A stretch of 64,000 nt of DNA from Opitutaceae bacterium (GCA_028281165.1 JANQKI010000217.1:60475-124474); one strand, 5' to 3'. Shown: positions 15,824-25,993, numbered from the stretch's first letter. Notes: generated by a model not told the origin, from the letters alone. A program made the numbers and translations.

Positions 15824-18800
15824 ATGTATCTAAGTTCACTAAAAGTTAATGGCTTCAAGAGCTTCGCCGATGCCACTCATCTGCGATACGAGCCAGGGGT
15901 AACGGCCATTGTGGGGCCGAATGGCTGTGGCAAGAGCAATATCGCGGATGCGGTCCGTTGGGTTCTTGGAGAGCAGAGCGCCAAGGCCTTGCGAGGCGGC
16001 AAAATGCAGGACGTCATCTTCGAAGGCACAGATAAGCGTAAGCCCGTGAACCTTTGCGAAGTATCGCTGATTTTGACGGACTGCGAAAAGGAACTCGGAA
16101 GCGAGTTCAATGAGATCGAAATCTCTCGCAGAGCTCATCGAGATGGCGGTAGCAACTACTACATCAATGGCAAGGCCTGTCGTCTGAAGGACATCCAGCG
16201 TTTGTTTATGGATACAGGTATTGGCCGGACCTCCTACTCGATTATGGCTCAGGGCCAGATCGACCAAATTCTCTCTTCCAAGCCAGAAGAGCGGCGTTCT
16301 GTTTTCGAAGAAGCGGCAGGTATTTCAAAATACAAGAGCCAGCGTCGCGAAGCCATGAATAAGCTGGCTCTGGTCGAAAACAACCTGAGCCGCGTCACCG
16401 ACGTTATCTCCGAGATCAGCCGCCAGATTGGAAGTTTGAAGCGGCAAGCCACCAAGGCCATCCGCTACAAGAAGATCAGTCATCGCTTAAAGCACCTCGA
16501 TATTGGAAATAGCGCCCATCAATTCGGAGAACTGCGATCCTCCCTTTCAGACGTTGATAAAACCGCCAGCACCTTGCAGACCGAGGTTTCAGAGATGCAG
16601 GAGGATTTAGAGGGCAAGGACTCTCGTTTGACGGTTTACAAAGAGGAACGCCAGGTTCTGATTCAGCAGGTTCAAGACGCTCAACAAGGTGTTTTCGATC
16701 TCCGTAGCGCTAAGGAGCAGGCGGCTAATCAGGTCCATATGGCTCAGATCAAAATCAGTTCCTTGGAGGAGCGGATCGAGCAGGCAAACGAGGAAACAGC
16801 TTCCTACAAACAGCAGATAAGCGAAATCGCCTCCCGACTTGATACTAGCTCTCAGGATAAGCAATTGCACATGGACGTCCTTGGCAACTCGGACGAGATT
16901 TTCCACGAACGTAATCGAGAGCTCGCCGATATTGAGGCCAAGCTGGAGTCCACTGAAGGCGAGATTCAGCAACTCAAGGTTAAGGCTCAGCAAGCTGAAG
17001 AAAACTCTCATAGCTATCGCGACGAATTATCTAGCCTTGAGGTCGAGAAGCGTACCAGCGAAGACCGACTGACGCGCTTGCAAGAAGAGGAGTCCGAGCA
17101 AGCTCAACTTCTTGCCCAAGCGGAAAAATCACTCCAGGAATTTCAAGACAAAGCTACTTCTACAGATAACAGGCTCCAGCAACTGCAATCCGAGCTAGAG
17201 ACTGATCGAAACAAAGTGCTAGAGTTGCGAGACGATTTTCGAGTCAAGCAGGTCAGTATCCAAGAATTGGATAGAAACGTAGCTCAAAAGTCGGCTCGTC
17301 TGAAATTGCTTCAGCAGCTGCAGGAAAAACTAGAGGGCTACGGAGAGGGGGCCAAGGCGGTTCTCAAAGGCCAAATGAAGGGGTCCCTTGAAGGAAGAGA
17401 GTTCCAACCCATGACAACTAGTCTGTCGGTAAAATCTGGTTACAATCAAGCGATTGAAGCTCTTTTGGGCTCCGCTGTCGAAGCTATTGCCGTTGGCGAC
17501 GCGGATACTGTCATTGAAATCTTTCGACAACTGGAAGAACGCCAAGTTGGACGCATTTGCGTTAAACTTCCCGCTGAAATTGAAAAGGCCAACGATGGCA
17601 TGGAGCTTCCTGAATGGCTGAAACCTGCTTTGGACTTTATCGAAAACGCCGAAAGCGCTGATGAAGCCTTGGTCTCCACCCTCAGCGCTTCTTACCTTGT
17701 AGAAGACATAGCGGCCTTCCTCAAGTGGTGGGAAGGCCATCGAGCCTTCTCTTTTCTTCACGTGGCTTCGATTAAGGGCGAGTTAGTCAATTGTAATGGT
17801 GTGGCTACGGGGGGCCACCAGAAGGCGAAGAACTCCAGTATTCTGCAGCGCGAAAGCGAGTTGCGTCAGATTAGTAAAGAGTTAGAGACTGATCAAAAGG
17901 CCCTCGAAGGAGCTCGAAACGAAGCGGAGAGTCTTAACAAGAGGCTTGAAGAAGCGGAGGGAGCGGTTGAAGCCACGCGGCAAGGGATCGATGCAGCGAA
18001 TCAAGAACTGACCGCGATCCGGGCAGAAACGCGAAACGCCGAAAAATCGATTAACGACCTAAAAGCTAAAGCTGCGCGATTCAACCGGGAAAAAGAACTT
18101 ATCGGAGAGTCTCAGGTCCGGTCCAATGAAAAGCTGGAAGCGGCCAAGCTCAAGCTAACCGAATATCAAACTACGCTTAACGAAGCTCGGAAAAATATTG
18201 AGGGTAGCGAGAAAGGTCTCGTTGAGATACGAGCGGATCGTGATAAAAAGCGGGAGTCGTTGTCCCAGGCCAAATTCGATTTGCATGAGAAAAAGCAGAA
18301 GCTGGATATGCTCAATCAAGGCCTCGTCGAGCTCGAGCAGCGCAGCGGCGAACTGAACCGGCTTATCGAATCGAAAACGCGTGATATCGAAGATTGGAAT
18401 GGTCAAATTTCCGAGTTTTCTGAAGCCATCGCCCAGTCGAAGAATCGTACCGAAACAATCGATACGGAGCTAGAGGGAGCTAAGACTCATGTGGAAAAGT
18501 CGCGCCAGTCTCTGGTGAATTCGGAAGAGAAAATCGGAATTCTCGAGAAAGAACAGACCTTCGTTCGCGAAAAGCTAGACGCATTGCGTTCCAGTCTCAG
18601 CAATCAGCAGGTGCAGATTGCCGAAAAGCGCTCGCGATTGGAATTTATCCAAGAGGAGATGCAGCGAGAGTATGGCGTGGATCTGCGACTTGTTGATTGG
18701 AAGTTCGAGATCTGGAAAGCCCATCAGCCAGTGGAGAACCTGCCTCAGCTGGATCTGGATTCAGCTGTTGCTTCAAAAGAAGAGGAAGAGGCTCAGGAAA

Positions 18801-19630
18801 TTGAAGGACAAGCTGAAGAAGAAAGCGTAGAAGCTGCTGATCCCGTTGAGGAAGGGGTTGTGGAACCAACGGATGCTTCTAAGCCGCAACAGCCTACCGA
18901 AGAAGAATTAGCTGCTCTTGACGAGACCGATTGGGGTAAAGTTCAGACTGACGTTAAAACGCTTCGGAAACGTATCCAGAATCTTGGAGCGGTTAATCTT
19001 GTTGCTATCGAGGAGTATGGCGAACTGAAAGAGCGTCATGAGTTTTTGAAGACGCAGTACGACGATTTAGTTACATCCCGCGACAAGCTGATTGCTGCTA
19101 TTGATGAAATCAACACCAAGTCGCGTGAACAGTTTGCCGCTACCTTCGAGCAGATTCGCGAGAACTTCAAAAGCACTTTCCAGACTCTCTTTAGCGGCGG
19201 TAAGGCCGACCTTCAGTTGATCGAATCGGAAGATATTCTGGAAAGCGGAATCGAGATAGTGGCTCAGCCCCCAGGCACCCGCTTGAAAAGCGTGTCATTG
19301 CTGTCGGGTGGTCAGCGTACTATGACTGCTGTCGCGTTGCTGTTTGCCATTTACCTCGTCAAACCCAGTCCCTTTTGCGTTCTTGATGAACTGGACGCTC
19401 CACTAGACGAGTCGAATATTGGCCGCTTCACGGCTTTGTTGAAACAGTTTACCCAGCATTCGCAATTCATCATCATCACCCACAATAAGCGCACCATTGC
19501 TGCAGCCGAAGCGATCTATGGAGTGACCATGGAAGAGAAGGGCGTTTCCAAGGTGGTCTCTATGAAGTTCAATTCTACTCACGAGGATTCGGATTTGGTG
19601 ACTCTGGAACTGGAAGCTGCCAGCGCCTAG
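15824..19630 (+). CDS. smc: Chromosome segregation ATPase SMC
   Basis: The chosen ATG at 15824 gives 1268 residues starting [20 protein letters not shown], the standard SMC beginning; the frame upstream to 15692 is not family-like. Walker A GPNGCGKS is at 31-38. Long coiled coils flank a hinge near residues 500-640 ([13 protein letters not shown] onward). The signature LSGGQ is at 1160-1164, with Walker [12 protein letters not shown] after it. It condenses and aligns newly replicated DNA, normally with ScpA/ScpB, which are not here. An unusually acidic stretch at about 985-1030 ([16 protein letters not shown] and onward) interrupts the second coil near the head. Confidence 0.96.
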   Translation: MYLSSLKVNGFKSFADATHLRYEPGVTAIVGPNGCGKSNIADAVRWVLGEQSAKALRGGKMQDVIFEGTDKRKPVNLCEVSLILTDCEKELGSEFNEIEISRRAHRDGGSNYYINGKACRLKDIQRLFMDTGIGRTSYSIMAQGQIDQILSSKPEERRSVFEEAAGISKYKSQRREAMNKLALVENNLSRVTDVISEISRQIGSLKRQATKAIRYKKISHRLKHLDIGNSAHQFGELRSSLSDVDKTASTLQTEVSEMQEDLEGKDSRLTVYKEERQVLIQQVQDAQQGVFDLRSAKEQAANQVHMAQIKISSLEERIEQANEETASYKQQISEIASRLDTSSQDKQLHMDVLGNSDEIFHERNRELADIEAKLESTEGEIQQLKVKAQQAEENSHSYRDELSSLEVEKRTSEDRLTRLQEEESEQAQLLAQAEKSLQEFQDKATSTDNRLQQLQSELETDRNKVLELRDDFRVKQVSIQELDRNVAQKSARLKLLQQLQEKLEGYGEGAKAVLKGQMKGSLEGREFQPMTTSLSVKSGYNQAIEALLGSAVEAIAVGDADTVIEIFRQLEERQVGRICVKLPAEIEKANDGMELPEWLKPALDFIENAESADEALVSTLSASYLVEDIAAFLKWWEGHRAFSFLHVASIKGELVNCNGVATGGHQKAKNSSILQRESELRQISKELETDQKALEGARNEAESLNKRLEEAEGAVEATRQGIDAANQELTAIRAETRNAEKSINDLKAKAARFNREKELIGESQVRSNEKLEAAKLKLTEYQTTLNEARKNIEGSEKGLVEIRADRDKKRESLSQAKFDLHEKKQKLDMLNQGLVELEQRSGELNRLIESKTRDIEDWNGQISEFSEAIAQSKNRTETIDTELEGAKTHVEKSRQSLVNSEEKIGILEKEQTFVREKLDALRSSLSNQQVQIAEKRSRLEFIQEEMQREYGVDLRLVDWKFEIWKAHQPVENLPQLDLDSAVASKEEEEAQEIEGQAEEESVEAADPVEEGVVEPTDASKPQQPTEEELAALDETDWGKVQTDVKTLRKRIQNLGAVNLVAIEEYGELKERHEFLKTQYDDLVTSRDKLIAAIDEINTKSREQFAATFEQIRENFKSTFQTLFSGGKADLQLIESEDILESGIEIVAQPPGTRLKSVSLLSGGQRTMTAVALLFAIYLVKPSPFCVLDELDAPLDESNIGRFTALLKQFTQHSQFIIITHNKRTIAAAEAIYGVTMEEKGVSKVVSMKFNSTHEDSDLVTLELEAASA

Positions 19631-19635
19631 TCATC

Positions 19636-19706
19636 TGTAGCGGCGATCGATGATCGTCGAGATTCGACTCTAACCCCTTCGACGACGATCATCGATCGCC
19701 GCTACA
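19636..19706. repeat. Perfect 24-base-arm palindrome after smc
   Basis: Arms at 19636-19659 and 19683-19706 are exact reverse complements, starting TGTAGCGGCGATCGATG and ending with its complement, around a 23-base centre. No T-tract follows. It resembles the palindrome inside the Lhr helicase gene in size and in its TGTAG/CTACA-type ends. It may also act as an mRNA 3'-end stabiliser for smc. Confidence 0.8.
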
Positions 19707-19752
19707 ATGAGAATTCTTGCTACGCGTTTTCAAATCGGCTAAATCCAGGAGC

Positions 19753-20175
19753 ATGTTACCCTGGCTTAGGCGGCTTTTTGCTGAACCCAAGAGCGATTCA
19801 TCGTTGCTTGGCAAACTTGGAGAGAAAGAGGCTGCTGCTTTGCTCAAGTCCAAAGGCTACAGCATTCTAGCGAGAAACTGGAAAAGCGGAAAGGATGAGA
19901 TTGATCTCGTTTGCCAAGATGGAAAGGCGCTCGTTTTCGTCGAAGCAAGGAATCGCAAGACAGGTTCATTGGTCAGTGGATACGATTCAATCGACAGTCG
20001 GAAGAAGGAGGCCTTGCTACGCGTTTCCCGCGCTTACATTGCCAAACTTCGAAAGAAACCTCGAACAAGCCGTTTTGACGTCGTGGAAGTCGAACACGAT
20101 TCAGGTCAGGTAATCGCTGTGAGACATTTCGAAAACGTTCCCCTTTTTGGTAAAGCCATGGGAAGAGGAGTCTAG
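19753..20175 (+). CDS. yraN: UPF0102 / YraN family endonuclease-like protein
   Basis: The product is 140 residues from ATG 19753. A TTG at 19717 would add 12 residues, and AGGAG lies almost on top of the chosen ATG, so the start is uncertain. The family core is complete: GKLGEKEAAALLKSKGY, LARNWKSGKDEIDLV, then LVFVEARNRKTG; D and E/A positions correspond to a Holliday-junction-resolvase-like (PD-(D/E)XK) fold. Family members usually have VEVK, whereas here it is VEARNRK, a possible loss of the catalytic lysine. Function of the family is poorly known. The stop codon forms the first bases of repeat copy C. Confidence 0.85.
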   Translation: MLPWLRRLFAEPKSDSSLLGKLGEKEAAALLKSKGYSILARNWKSGKDEIDLVCQDGKALVFVEARNRKTGSLVSGYDSIDSRKKEALLRVSRAYIAKLRKKPRTSRFDVVEVEHDSGQVIAVRHFENVPLFGKAMGRGV

Positions 20176-20264
20176 GTTTTGGGTATTCGGTTTAAGGTAT
20201 TTGGTCTCGTGTATTCGTTTAGCCGATTGCCCAATACCCAAAACCGAATACCTAACACCCAACT
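20173..20264. repeat. Degenerate inverted repeat without gene (copy C)
   Basis: GGTTTTGGGTATT (20175-20187) is exactly complementary to AATACCCAAAACC (20233-20245), within longer G/T-rich and A/C-rich arms. The motif TTGGGTATTCGGT matches the style of copies A and B. It overlaps the stop codon of the yraN-family gene. Confidence 0.6.
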
Positions 20265-20336
20265 TCCTTCTTCGCTTTACAATTTTTCCTCTCGGAACAA
20301 GGTTCTCGAACGCACGCGCAACACCATCGAATCAAT

Positions 20337-21878
20337 ATGTCTCAAGATTCCCGCCATCCGTTTCTACAGGGCCTAAGCAAACACCGTGGAGCGCCACCTA
20401 CGGTCATCACTATTTTCGGCGCCTCGGGCGATCTCTGTAAGCGCAAGCTGGTTCCCGCTATCTATAATTTGGCGGTCGATAATCTTCTTCCGGCCGATTT
20501 TTATCTAATTGGCTATGGCCGAAAACCGATGCCCGATGCCGCCTTTCGCGAGCTGGCAAATGACTCGATCACCCAATTCTCCCGACGTTCTCTCAACACG
20601 GAAATCTGGGATCGTATCGAACAGAATACGTTTTATTGTAGCGGCGGATACGATGAGCTAGAGGCTTTCCAGAAGCTCAACGACAAGATAGTTCAGATTG
20701 AGAAAGACCTGGGGCGAGACGTTCAAAGCGTATTCTATATTTCAACACCGCCCTCCGTTTTCGAGCCGATCATTGAGAATCTTGGGGCATCAGGTCTAGC
20801 CGTTCGCCATCAGGAATCAGGCAAGCACACGAAAGTGGTTGTGGAAAAGCCCTTTGGTAAGGATCTGGATTCCGCTCGTGAGCTGAATCGCGTCATTGGG
20901 CATGTTTTCCAAGAACGTCAAGTGTATCGAATTGATCACTACTTGGGTAAGGAAACAGTGCAAGATCTTCTGGTGCAACGTTTTGCTAATTCGATTTTCG
21001 AGCCGTTGTGGAATCGTCAATACGTTGAATGCGTTCAGATAACGGTTGCCGAATCCCTGGGAGTCGGTACGCGCGGCGGCTATTATGAGCAGAGCGGGGC
21101 TACGCGGGATATGATCCAAAACCACACCATGCAGCTTTTGGCGTTGACCGCAATGGAGCCGCCAGTGTCTCTAGATGCAGAAGCCATCCGTGATGAAAAA
21201 GTCAAGCTGCTGAAAGCGATAAAGCCTCTAAAACTTGGTTACGAAAACAGTGACGTAATCCGAGCCCAATACAACGAAGGTCTCATCGACGGGGAAAAAG
21301 TCCTCGGTTACAAGCAAGAGGAAGGCGTTTCGCCTCGATCCGAAACAGAGACCTTTGGCGCGTTGCGACTCAACATCAGCAATTGGAGATGGGAAGGCGT
21401 TCCTTTCTATTTAAGATCGGGTAAGCGAATGGCCAGGCGCGTAACGGAAATTGCCATACAATTTAAACGCCCTCCCTCAACGCTGTTCAGCGAGAACGAG
21501 ATGTTTAACCTGACCTCGAACACCCTAACCTTTCAGATCCAACCGGATGAGGGCTCAACGGTTTTGCTGAACGCGAAGATACCTGGCTTGCAGACACGAA
21601 CTCAGCCGGTGAAAATGCACTTCAAGTATAGTGCGACTTTCGGGTCGAATACCCCCGAAGCCTACGAACGGTTGGTATTAGACGCTATGATTGGTGATGG
21701 AACGCTCTTTATCCGTGGCGATGAAACGGAAGCTTCTTGGAGTCTCATCACGCCTCTGCACGAATTTTGGGCTAGCGAAAACGAGCGAGGCATGGAGAGC
21801 TATGTATCAGGATCATGGGGACCTTTAGCTGCTGACAGATTGCTATGGGACAACGGACATGAATGGCGACGCCCTTAG
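20337..21878 (+). CDS. zwf: Glucose-6-phosphate 1-dehydrogenase
   Basis: This 513-residue cytoplasmic enzyme oxidises glucose 6-phosphate to 6-phosphogluconolactone with NADP+, opening the oxidative pentose phosphate and Entner-Doudoroff routes. The coenzyme fingerprint FGASGDLCKRKL starts at 27; VVEKPFGKD lies at 168-176; the substrate-binding RIDHYLGKE is at 198-206. Length is typical. The OpcA-like assembly/activator gene follows 18 bases downstream, so the pair is likely co-transcribed. Repeat copy C lies upstream. Confidence 0.97.
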   Translation: MSQDSRHPFLQGLSKHRGAPPTVITIFGASGDLCKRKLVPAIYNLAVDNLLPADFYLIGYGRKPMPDAAFRELANDSITQFSRRSLNTEIWDRIEQNTFYCSGGYDELEAFQKLNDKIVQIEKDLGRDVQSVFYISTPPSVFEPIIENLGASGLAVRHQESGKHTKVVVEKPFGKDLDSARELNRVIGHVFQERQVYRIDHYLGKETVQDLLVQRFANSIFEPLWNRQYVECVQITVAESLGVGTRGGYYEQSGATRDMIQNHTMQLLALTAMEPPVSLDAEAIRDEKVKLLKAIKPLKLGYENSDVIRAQYNEGLIDGEKVLGYKQEEGVSPRSETETFGALRLNISNWRWEGVPFYLRSGKRMARRVTEIAIQFKRPPSTLFSENEMFNLTSNTLTFQIQPDEGSTVLLNAKIPGLQTRTQPVKMHFKYSATFGSNTPEAYERLVLDAMIGDGTLFIRGDETEASWSLITPLHEFWASENERGMESYVSGSWGPLAADRLLWDNGHEWRRP

Positions 21879-21896
21879 AATTTCGCAGGAAAAATC

Positions 21897-22895
21897 ATGA
21901 CAGCGATTTGCGATACGTTTGGAGCTCTTCCGGGCATTGAGACGCCTGTCAGCAAGGTTTTGGAGCAACTTTCCATGATGTGGGAGGCTCCGGCCGATCC
22001 AGGAGCCAGCAAGCCGCCATCCGAGTATAGAGCTTCTCGGATGAATCTCATTCTTCACATCGGACTGGACGCTTCGGTAGATGAAGCGAAGACAATCTTT
22101 CGGGCAGTCATTGATTTTTCGAGACGTTATCCTTGTCGAATTCTGGCTCTTTGTCCTCAGACGGAGACGGGCAGTAACATGAGCTGCAAGATTTTCTCCG
22201 AGTGCTACATCGGAGCTTCGCGAAGCGAGATGAGCTGTTGCGAGGCTATCATAATCGGCTATCCTCTGAGCGACCGACGTTTTCTTGAGAATCAGGTATC
22301 CATTTTTTTGGAATCCGATCTGCCTACATACTATTGGCCTTATCGATTCGATTCTCCCGAAAGGCTTTCCACCTACCAAACGTTTTTCAAAGAATCGCAG
22401 AGAATCATCTTTGATAGCGCGTCGGAGTCCTTTCAGTCGAGTCAGATTGAATTGCCTGAACCAGCTAAACTGCACGATCTATCCTATTCGCGGCTGCTCT
22501 CCATTCGCCAGTGCATTGGGCAGTTTCTTAGCGCTTTTCCTCCTACTCGCATCGTCGAAGGGCTCGAAACGGTGAACTTCCAATCTTCTGCTAGATACCA
22601 AGCTGAAGGTCGAGCTTTGCTTCGATGGCTCGAGGGCGATCTGTCATTATGCTACGAATACACTGATTCCAATCCAACGGCTGAGTTTGTTATCTCCGCT
22701 GACCAGGATGAAACGAAGGATCCTAGGCTTCAATTTATCTACAGTGGCGAGGGGTACTTGAACTGCTCCTTGGAGATCGAAAAGAACTCCGCCCATATTG
22801 AGGCGAAAATTGGTGGCGAACCTCATTCTATGGCGGCTGCTATTCGCATGCTGGACTGCCAAGAAGCGTTGGCCGAGGCTCTTTTCTTCGACTGA
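21897..22895 (+). CDS. opcA: OpcA-like glucose-6-phosphate dehydrogenase assembly/activator protein
   Basis: The 332-residue protein matches the OpcA family: an N-terminal segment (RASRMNLILHI), a central region with YPCRILALCPQ, and SDLPTYYWPY. In cyanobacteria and actinobacteria OpcA binds Zwf and controls its assembly or redox activation. Cysteines are frequent (positions near 95, 100 and 118), compatible with redox sensing but not proof. Its location directly behind zwf is the usual one. Confidence 0.85.
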   Translation: MTAICDTFGALPGIETPVSKVLEQLSMMWEAPADPGASKPPSEYRASRMNLILHIGLDASVDEAKTIFRAVIDFSRRYPCRILALCPQTETGSNMSCKIFSECYIGASRSEMSCCEAIIIGYPLSDRRFLENQVSIFLESDLPTYYWPYRFDSPERLSTYQTFFKESQRIIFDSASESFQSSQIELPEPAKLHDLSYSRLLSIRQCIGQFLSAFPPTRIVEGLETVNFQSSARYQAEGRALLRWLEGDLSLCYEYTDSNPTAEFVISADQDETKDPRLQFIYSGEGYLNCSLEIEKNSAHIEAKIGGEPHSMAAAIRMLDCQEALAEALFFD

Positions 22896-23232
22896 CTCAA
22901 GTTACTCTAGAGCGATATTATCCCCAAGCTCCTTTTCATCGACTGTTTTTCGTAGGAAGTCCGCTTGCGGACGATCTTACCTCTTTGCTTTTACGGCTAA
23001 TCGCTCGCTAGCTGCCTACTAGTGGCGTTGCTAAGCCTATCTGGCTCTTCATTTTTAAGCAGATCCGCCTGTTTGTTAATGCTTTCTGGGCTTTGTAAAG
23101 AGCTCTCCCTGACTCATTTCTCAAAACCTATAATTATCTATTAAGATAATTTTTTGCATAAAATTTATTGCTAAAGAAATAAATTTATGCATTTTGAGCT
23201 TTGTGAGTGAAGTTTCAATAGAAGAGGCCGCG
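22896..23232. other. Intergenic region with palindromes upstream of the XRE regulator
   Basis: The left half has a decayed palindrome at 22952-22980 (GTAGGAAGTCCGC ... GCGGACGATCTTAC), like the other GTAG-type repeats. The right half, A+T-rich, holds two adjacent palindromes at 23132-23191 described separately. No gene seen. Confidence 0.5.
23132..23191 (+). promoter_or_regulatory. Two adjacent palindromes, candidate operators of the XRE-cupin regulator
   Basis: AATTATCT / AGATAATT (23132-23151, 4-base centre) is perfect and followed by T residues. TGCATAAAATTTATT and AATAAATTTATGCA (23155-23191) form a longer, nearly perfect palindrome about 40 bases before the start codon. The first could also act as a weak terminator for the zwf-opcA transcript. 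Confidence 0.5.
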
Positions 23233-23757
23233 ATGCCGCAGTTCGATTTCAGCGTGCTGCGAGAGATCCGCAAACGCTCGGAAATGACACTGGGCGAACT
23301 GTCTTCGAGGAGTGGCGTATCTGTTGCCGTCATCTCGAAACTGGAGCGAAATCAGACTCAAGCTGAGGTCCAGACGCTTTACAAAATCGGTCGTGTTTTT
23401 GGCATGCGAGCGACCGATATTCTCACACTGGCTGAGGCTCCGTTGGCTAACAAAAAAGAATCCGAGGTCTATGAGTCGGAGGGTTTCCTGTTTCGGGCAG
23501 TCCGCTACAGCAATGCGAATTGTCTGTTGGGCGAAGCCTCAGAAGGTTCTCGTATTTCAAAGCCCGAAATTCATCACGACGATTATGAGATCTGTTGGGT
23601 CCTGAAAGGACGAATACGTCTCACATTGCCTTCCGAGACCCAGGAACTTGGACCTGGGCAAAGCATTCAATTCGACGCCATCCAGGAACATGTCTATGAA
23701 GTCTTGGAGGACTGCCAGTTCATCATCGTTCACATCCGAAAAGACAAGCGATTCTAA
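23233..23757 (+). CDS. XRE-family HTH regulator with cupin domain
   Basis: ATG 23233 has GAAGAGG just upstream, giving 174 residues. The helix-turn-helix occupies about 8-60 (MTLGELSSRSGVSVAVISKL). A C-terminal cupin (about 95-170; IHHDDYEICWVLKGRIRLTL, GPGQSIQFDAIQEHVYEV) would bind a small ligand, perhaps a sugar acid. The GH88 gene starts one base after its stop, so it very likely controls the GH88-isomerase-oxidoreductase operon. Two palindromes upstream suggest autoregulation. Confidence 0.88.
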   Translation: MPQFDFSVLREIRKRSEMTLGELSSRSGVSVAVISKLERNQTQAEVQTLYKIGRVFGMRATDILTLAEAPLANKKESEVYESEGFLFRAVRYSNANCLLGEASEGSRISKPEIHHDDYEICWVLKGRIRLTLPSETQELGPGQSIQFDAIQEHVYEVLEDCQFIIVHIRKDKRF

Positions 23758-23758
23758 T

Positions 23759-25135
23759 ATGCGTATTGATCCTTCAATTACCCTTGAAGCTTTAAAGCCT
23801 GAGCTAGATCGTTTCTGGCGACTTTCTGGTCAGAAAATAGATCTGATCGACCAGCAATATGATTCCAATAACGGCTCGCCTGTCTTTACTATCAAAGGCA
23901 AATACACCACGCGTGGGTGGACCGAGTGGACTGAGGGTTTTCAATACGGCTCGATGTTTCTCCAGTACGACGCTACGGGCGAAGAACGTTTTGTAGAGCT
24001 TGGAAAAAAGGAAACCGTTGATCGCATGGCGACTCATGTCAGCCATGTCGGAGTTCATGATCATGGGTTCAACAACTTGAGCTGCTACGGTAATTGGTTG
24101 CGATTGTTGATCGAGGGGAAAGTAACGGGTTCGGAAGCGGAAAAGAATTTTTGCGAGCTGGCTCTAAAAGTCTCAGGGGCGACGCAGGCTGCTCGGTGGT
24201 CTGAAACGCATGAAGGCGGTGGATACATCTATTCTTTCAATGGACCGCATAGTCTTTTCGTGGATACGATTAGAAGTTGCCGCATATTGATGATAGCTCA
24301 TCGTTTAGGCCATGTTTTGATGGGAGAAAACGATTCTCCCATCAGTCTCCTTAGTCGAGCCATAGATCACATTAAATCGACAGCGAAGTATAACGTCTTT
24401 TATGGAGAGGGTAGGGATCGTTACGACGAATGGGGCCGCACCGCTCACGAGAGCGTTTTCAATATGAATGACGGACGCTTCCGTTGCCCCAATGCGCAAC
24501 AGGGCTTTAGCGGCTTCACTACTTGGACACGTGGCCTGGCCTGGGCTATGCTCGGATTTTCCGAGGAGCTGGAGTTTTTGGATACGCTTACGGATTCTGA
24601 CTTTTCTGGAACTGAGGATAAAGCTGCTCTGCGAGAGATTTGCCTGAAGGCGGCTAGAGCTACCTGTGATTGGTTCATCGATAACACTCCTATTGACGGC
24701 ATACCGTATTGGGATGGTGGAGCCCCAAACCTTCATCGCCTAGGGGATTGGAGAGACGCTGTCTCCGATCCATTCAATGACTGGGAGCCGATTGATAGCT
24801 CCGCGGCGGCCATAGGAGCTCAAGGATTGCTTCGGTTGGGACGCTACTTAGGATTGGATACGGATGAAGGCAAGCGCTATTGGCAAGCAGGATTGACAAG
24901 CGTTAAAAGCCTGCTTGCGGAACCGTATTTGAGCGTCGAAGAAGGCCATCAAGGCTTGCTCTTGCATTCAATTTATCACCAGCCGAATGGATGGGATCAT
25001 GCTCCAAATCCTGATAAGGCCCCTTATGGCGAATCGAGCATGTGGGGAGATTATCATATCCGTGAGGTAGGGCTTTATCTGCAGCGCATGATTAAGGCAG
25101 AGCCATATTATACCTTTTTTGGATGTCTATCATGA
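23759..25135 (+). CDS. Glycoside hydrolase family 88, unsaturated glucuronyl hydrolase-like
   Basis: From ATG 23759 the protein has 458 residues with no signal peptide, so cytoplasmic. It shows the alpha/alpha-barrel signatures of GH88: HVSHVGVHDHGFNNLSCY, SVFNMNDGRFRCPNAQQG and TTWTRGLAWAMLGF. GH88 enzymes hydrate the double bond of 4,5-unsaturated uronyl oligosaccharides made by polysaccharide lyases, releasing a keto-uronate. It follows the XRE-cupin regulator by one base and overlaps the next gene by ATGA. Substrate (glycosaminoglycan, alginate-like or other) cannot be read from the sequence. Confidence 0.9.
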   Translation: MRIDPSITLEALKPELDRFWRLSGQKIDLIDQQYDSNNGSPVFTIKGKYTTRGWTEWTEGFQYGSMFLQYDATGEERFVELGKKETVDRMATHVSHVGVHDHGFNNLSCYGNWLRLLIEGKVTGSEAEKNFCELALKVSGATQAARWSETHEGGGYIYSFNGPHSLFVDTIRSCRILMIAHRLGHVLMGENDSPISLLSRAIDHIKSTAKYNVFYGEGRDRYDEWGRTAHESVFNMNDGRFRCPNAQQGFSGFTTWTRGLAWAMLGFSEELEFLDTLTDSDFSGTEDKAALREICLKAARATCDWFIDNTPIDGIPYWDGGAPNLHRLGDWRDAVSDPFNDWEPIDSSAAAIGAQGLLRLGRYLGLDTDEGKRYWQAGLTSVKSLLAEPYLSVEEGHQGLLLHSIYHQPNGWDHAPNPDKAPYGESSMWGDYHIREVGLYLQRMIKAEPYYTFFGCLS

Positions 25136-25968
25136 CAATGCCTCGTCAAATTCAGGATCTTTCTCGTCTTTGTATCCATACGATAACGACGAAACCATGG
25201 TCGATTGAAGAAGCAATAGATCGCTATGCCGAGGCTGGAGTAAAGGGGATCACCGTTTGGCGGGACACGCTTGAGGGGAGAGATGTTTCCGAGATAGGAG
25301 ATCGCGTTCGTAGCAATGGGCTGGAGATTGTTTCTCTTTGCCGAGGAGGATTTTTTCCATCTTCCGACAGCCAAGAACGTTCAAAGGCCTTAGACGATAA
25401 TAGGGAAGCCATTACCGAAGCCCAAGCTTTAGGAGCCCCATTGATTGTGCTAGTGTGTGGAGCCGATCCCCATCAGCCGCTCTCAGAGTCGCGTAAGCAG
25501 ATAAGAGATGGAATCGAATCTGTCCTCCCAGAGGCGGAAGCTGCCGGTGTAAAGCTAGCGATCGAGCCGCTTCATCCCATGTATGCGGATACGAGATCTG
25601 CAGTAAACACGCTGCAGCAGGCCAACGACATGTGTGTGCAGATTGATTCACCTTGGGTCGGAGTAGCCTTGGATGTCTATCACCTTTGGTGGGACCCCAA
25701 TCTTGAATCCGAGACGAAGCGCTGCGGTGAACTGGGAAAACTGTTTGCCTTTCATGTCTGCGATTGGAAATCACCTACCGAGGATATGCTGTTGGATCGA
25801 GGATTGATGGGGGAAGGTTGTATTCCTATTCGTGAAATTCGTGGATGGGTGGAATCGACGGGGTTTTCCGGATACAGCGAAGTGGAAATCTTTTCGAATC
25901 GCTATTGGGAAATAGATCAAGACCATTTTCTGAAACAGATAATCGAGGCTTATAAACGAAACGTGTGA
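25132..25968 (+). CDS. Sugar phosphate isomerase/epimerase (TIM-barrel, xylose-isomerase-like)
   Basis: The ATG at 25132 overlaps the GH88 stop (ATGA), giving 278 residues. VKLAIEPLHPMYAD, WVGVALDVYHLWWDP and YSEVEIFSNRYWE supply the Glu, Asp/His and Glu metal ligands typical of AP_endonuc_2-type barrels. Translational coupling to GH88 places it in the same uronate pathway, perhaps as an isomerase or epimerase of a keto-uronate derivative. Exact reaction unknown. Confidence 0.85.
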   Translation: MTMPRQIQDLSRLCIHTITTKPWSIEEAIDRYAEAGVKGITVWRDTLEGRDVSEIGDRVRSNGLEIVSLCRGGFFPSSDSQERSKALDDNREAITEAQALGAPLIVLVCGADPHQPLSESRKQIRDGIESVLPEAEAAGVKLAIEPLHPMYADTRSAVNTLQQANDMCVQIDSPWVGVALDVYHLWWDPNLESETKRCGELGKLFAFHVCDWKSPTEDMLLDRGLMGEGCIPIREIRGWVESTGFSGYSEVEIFSNRYWEIDQDHFLKQIIEAYKRNV

Positions 25969-25993
25969 ATTTGAATTTTAACTACAATTAATC

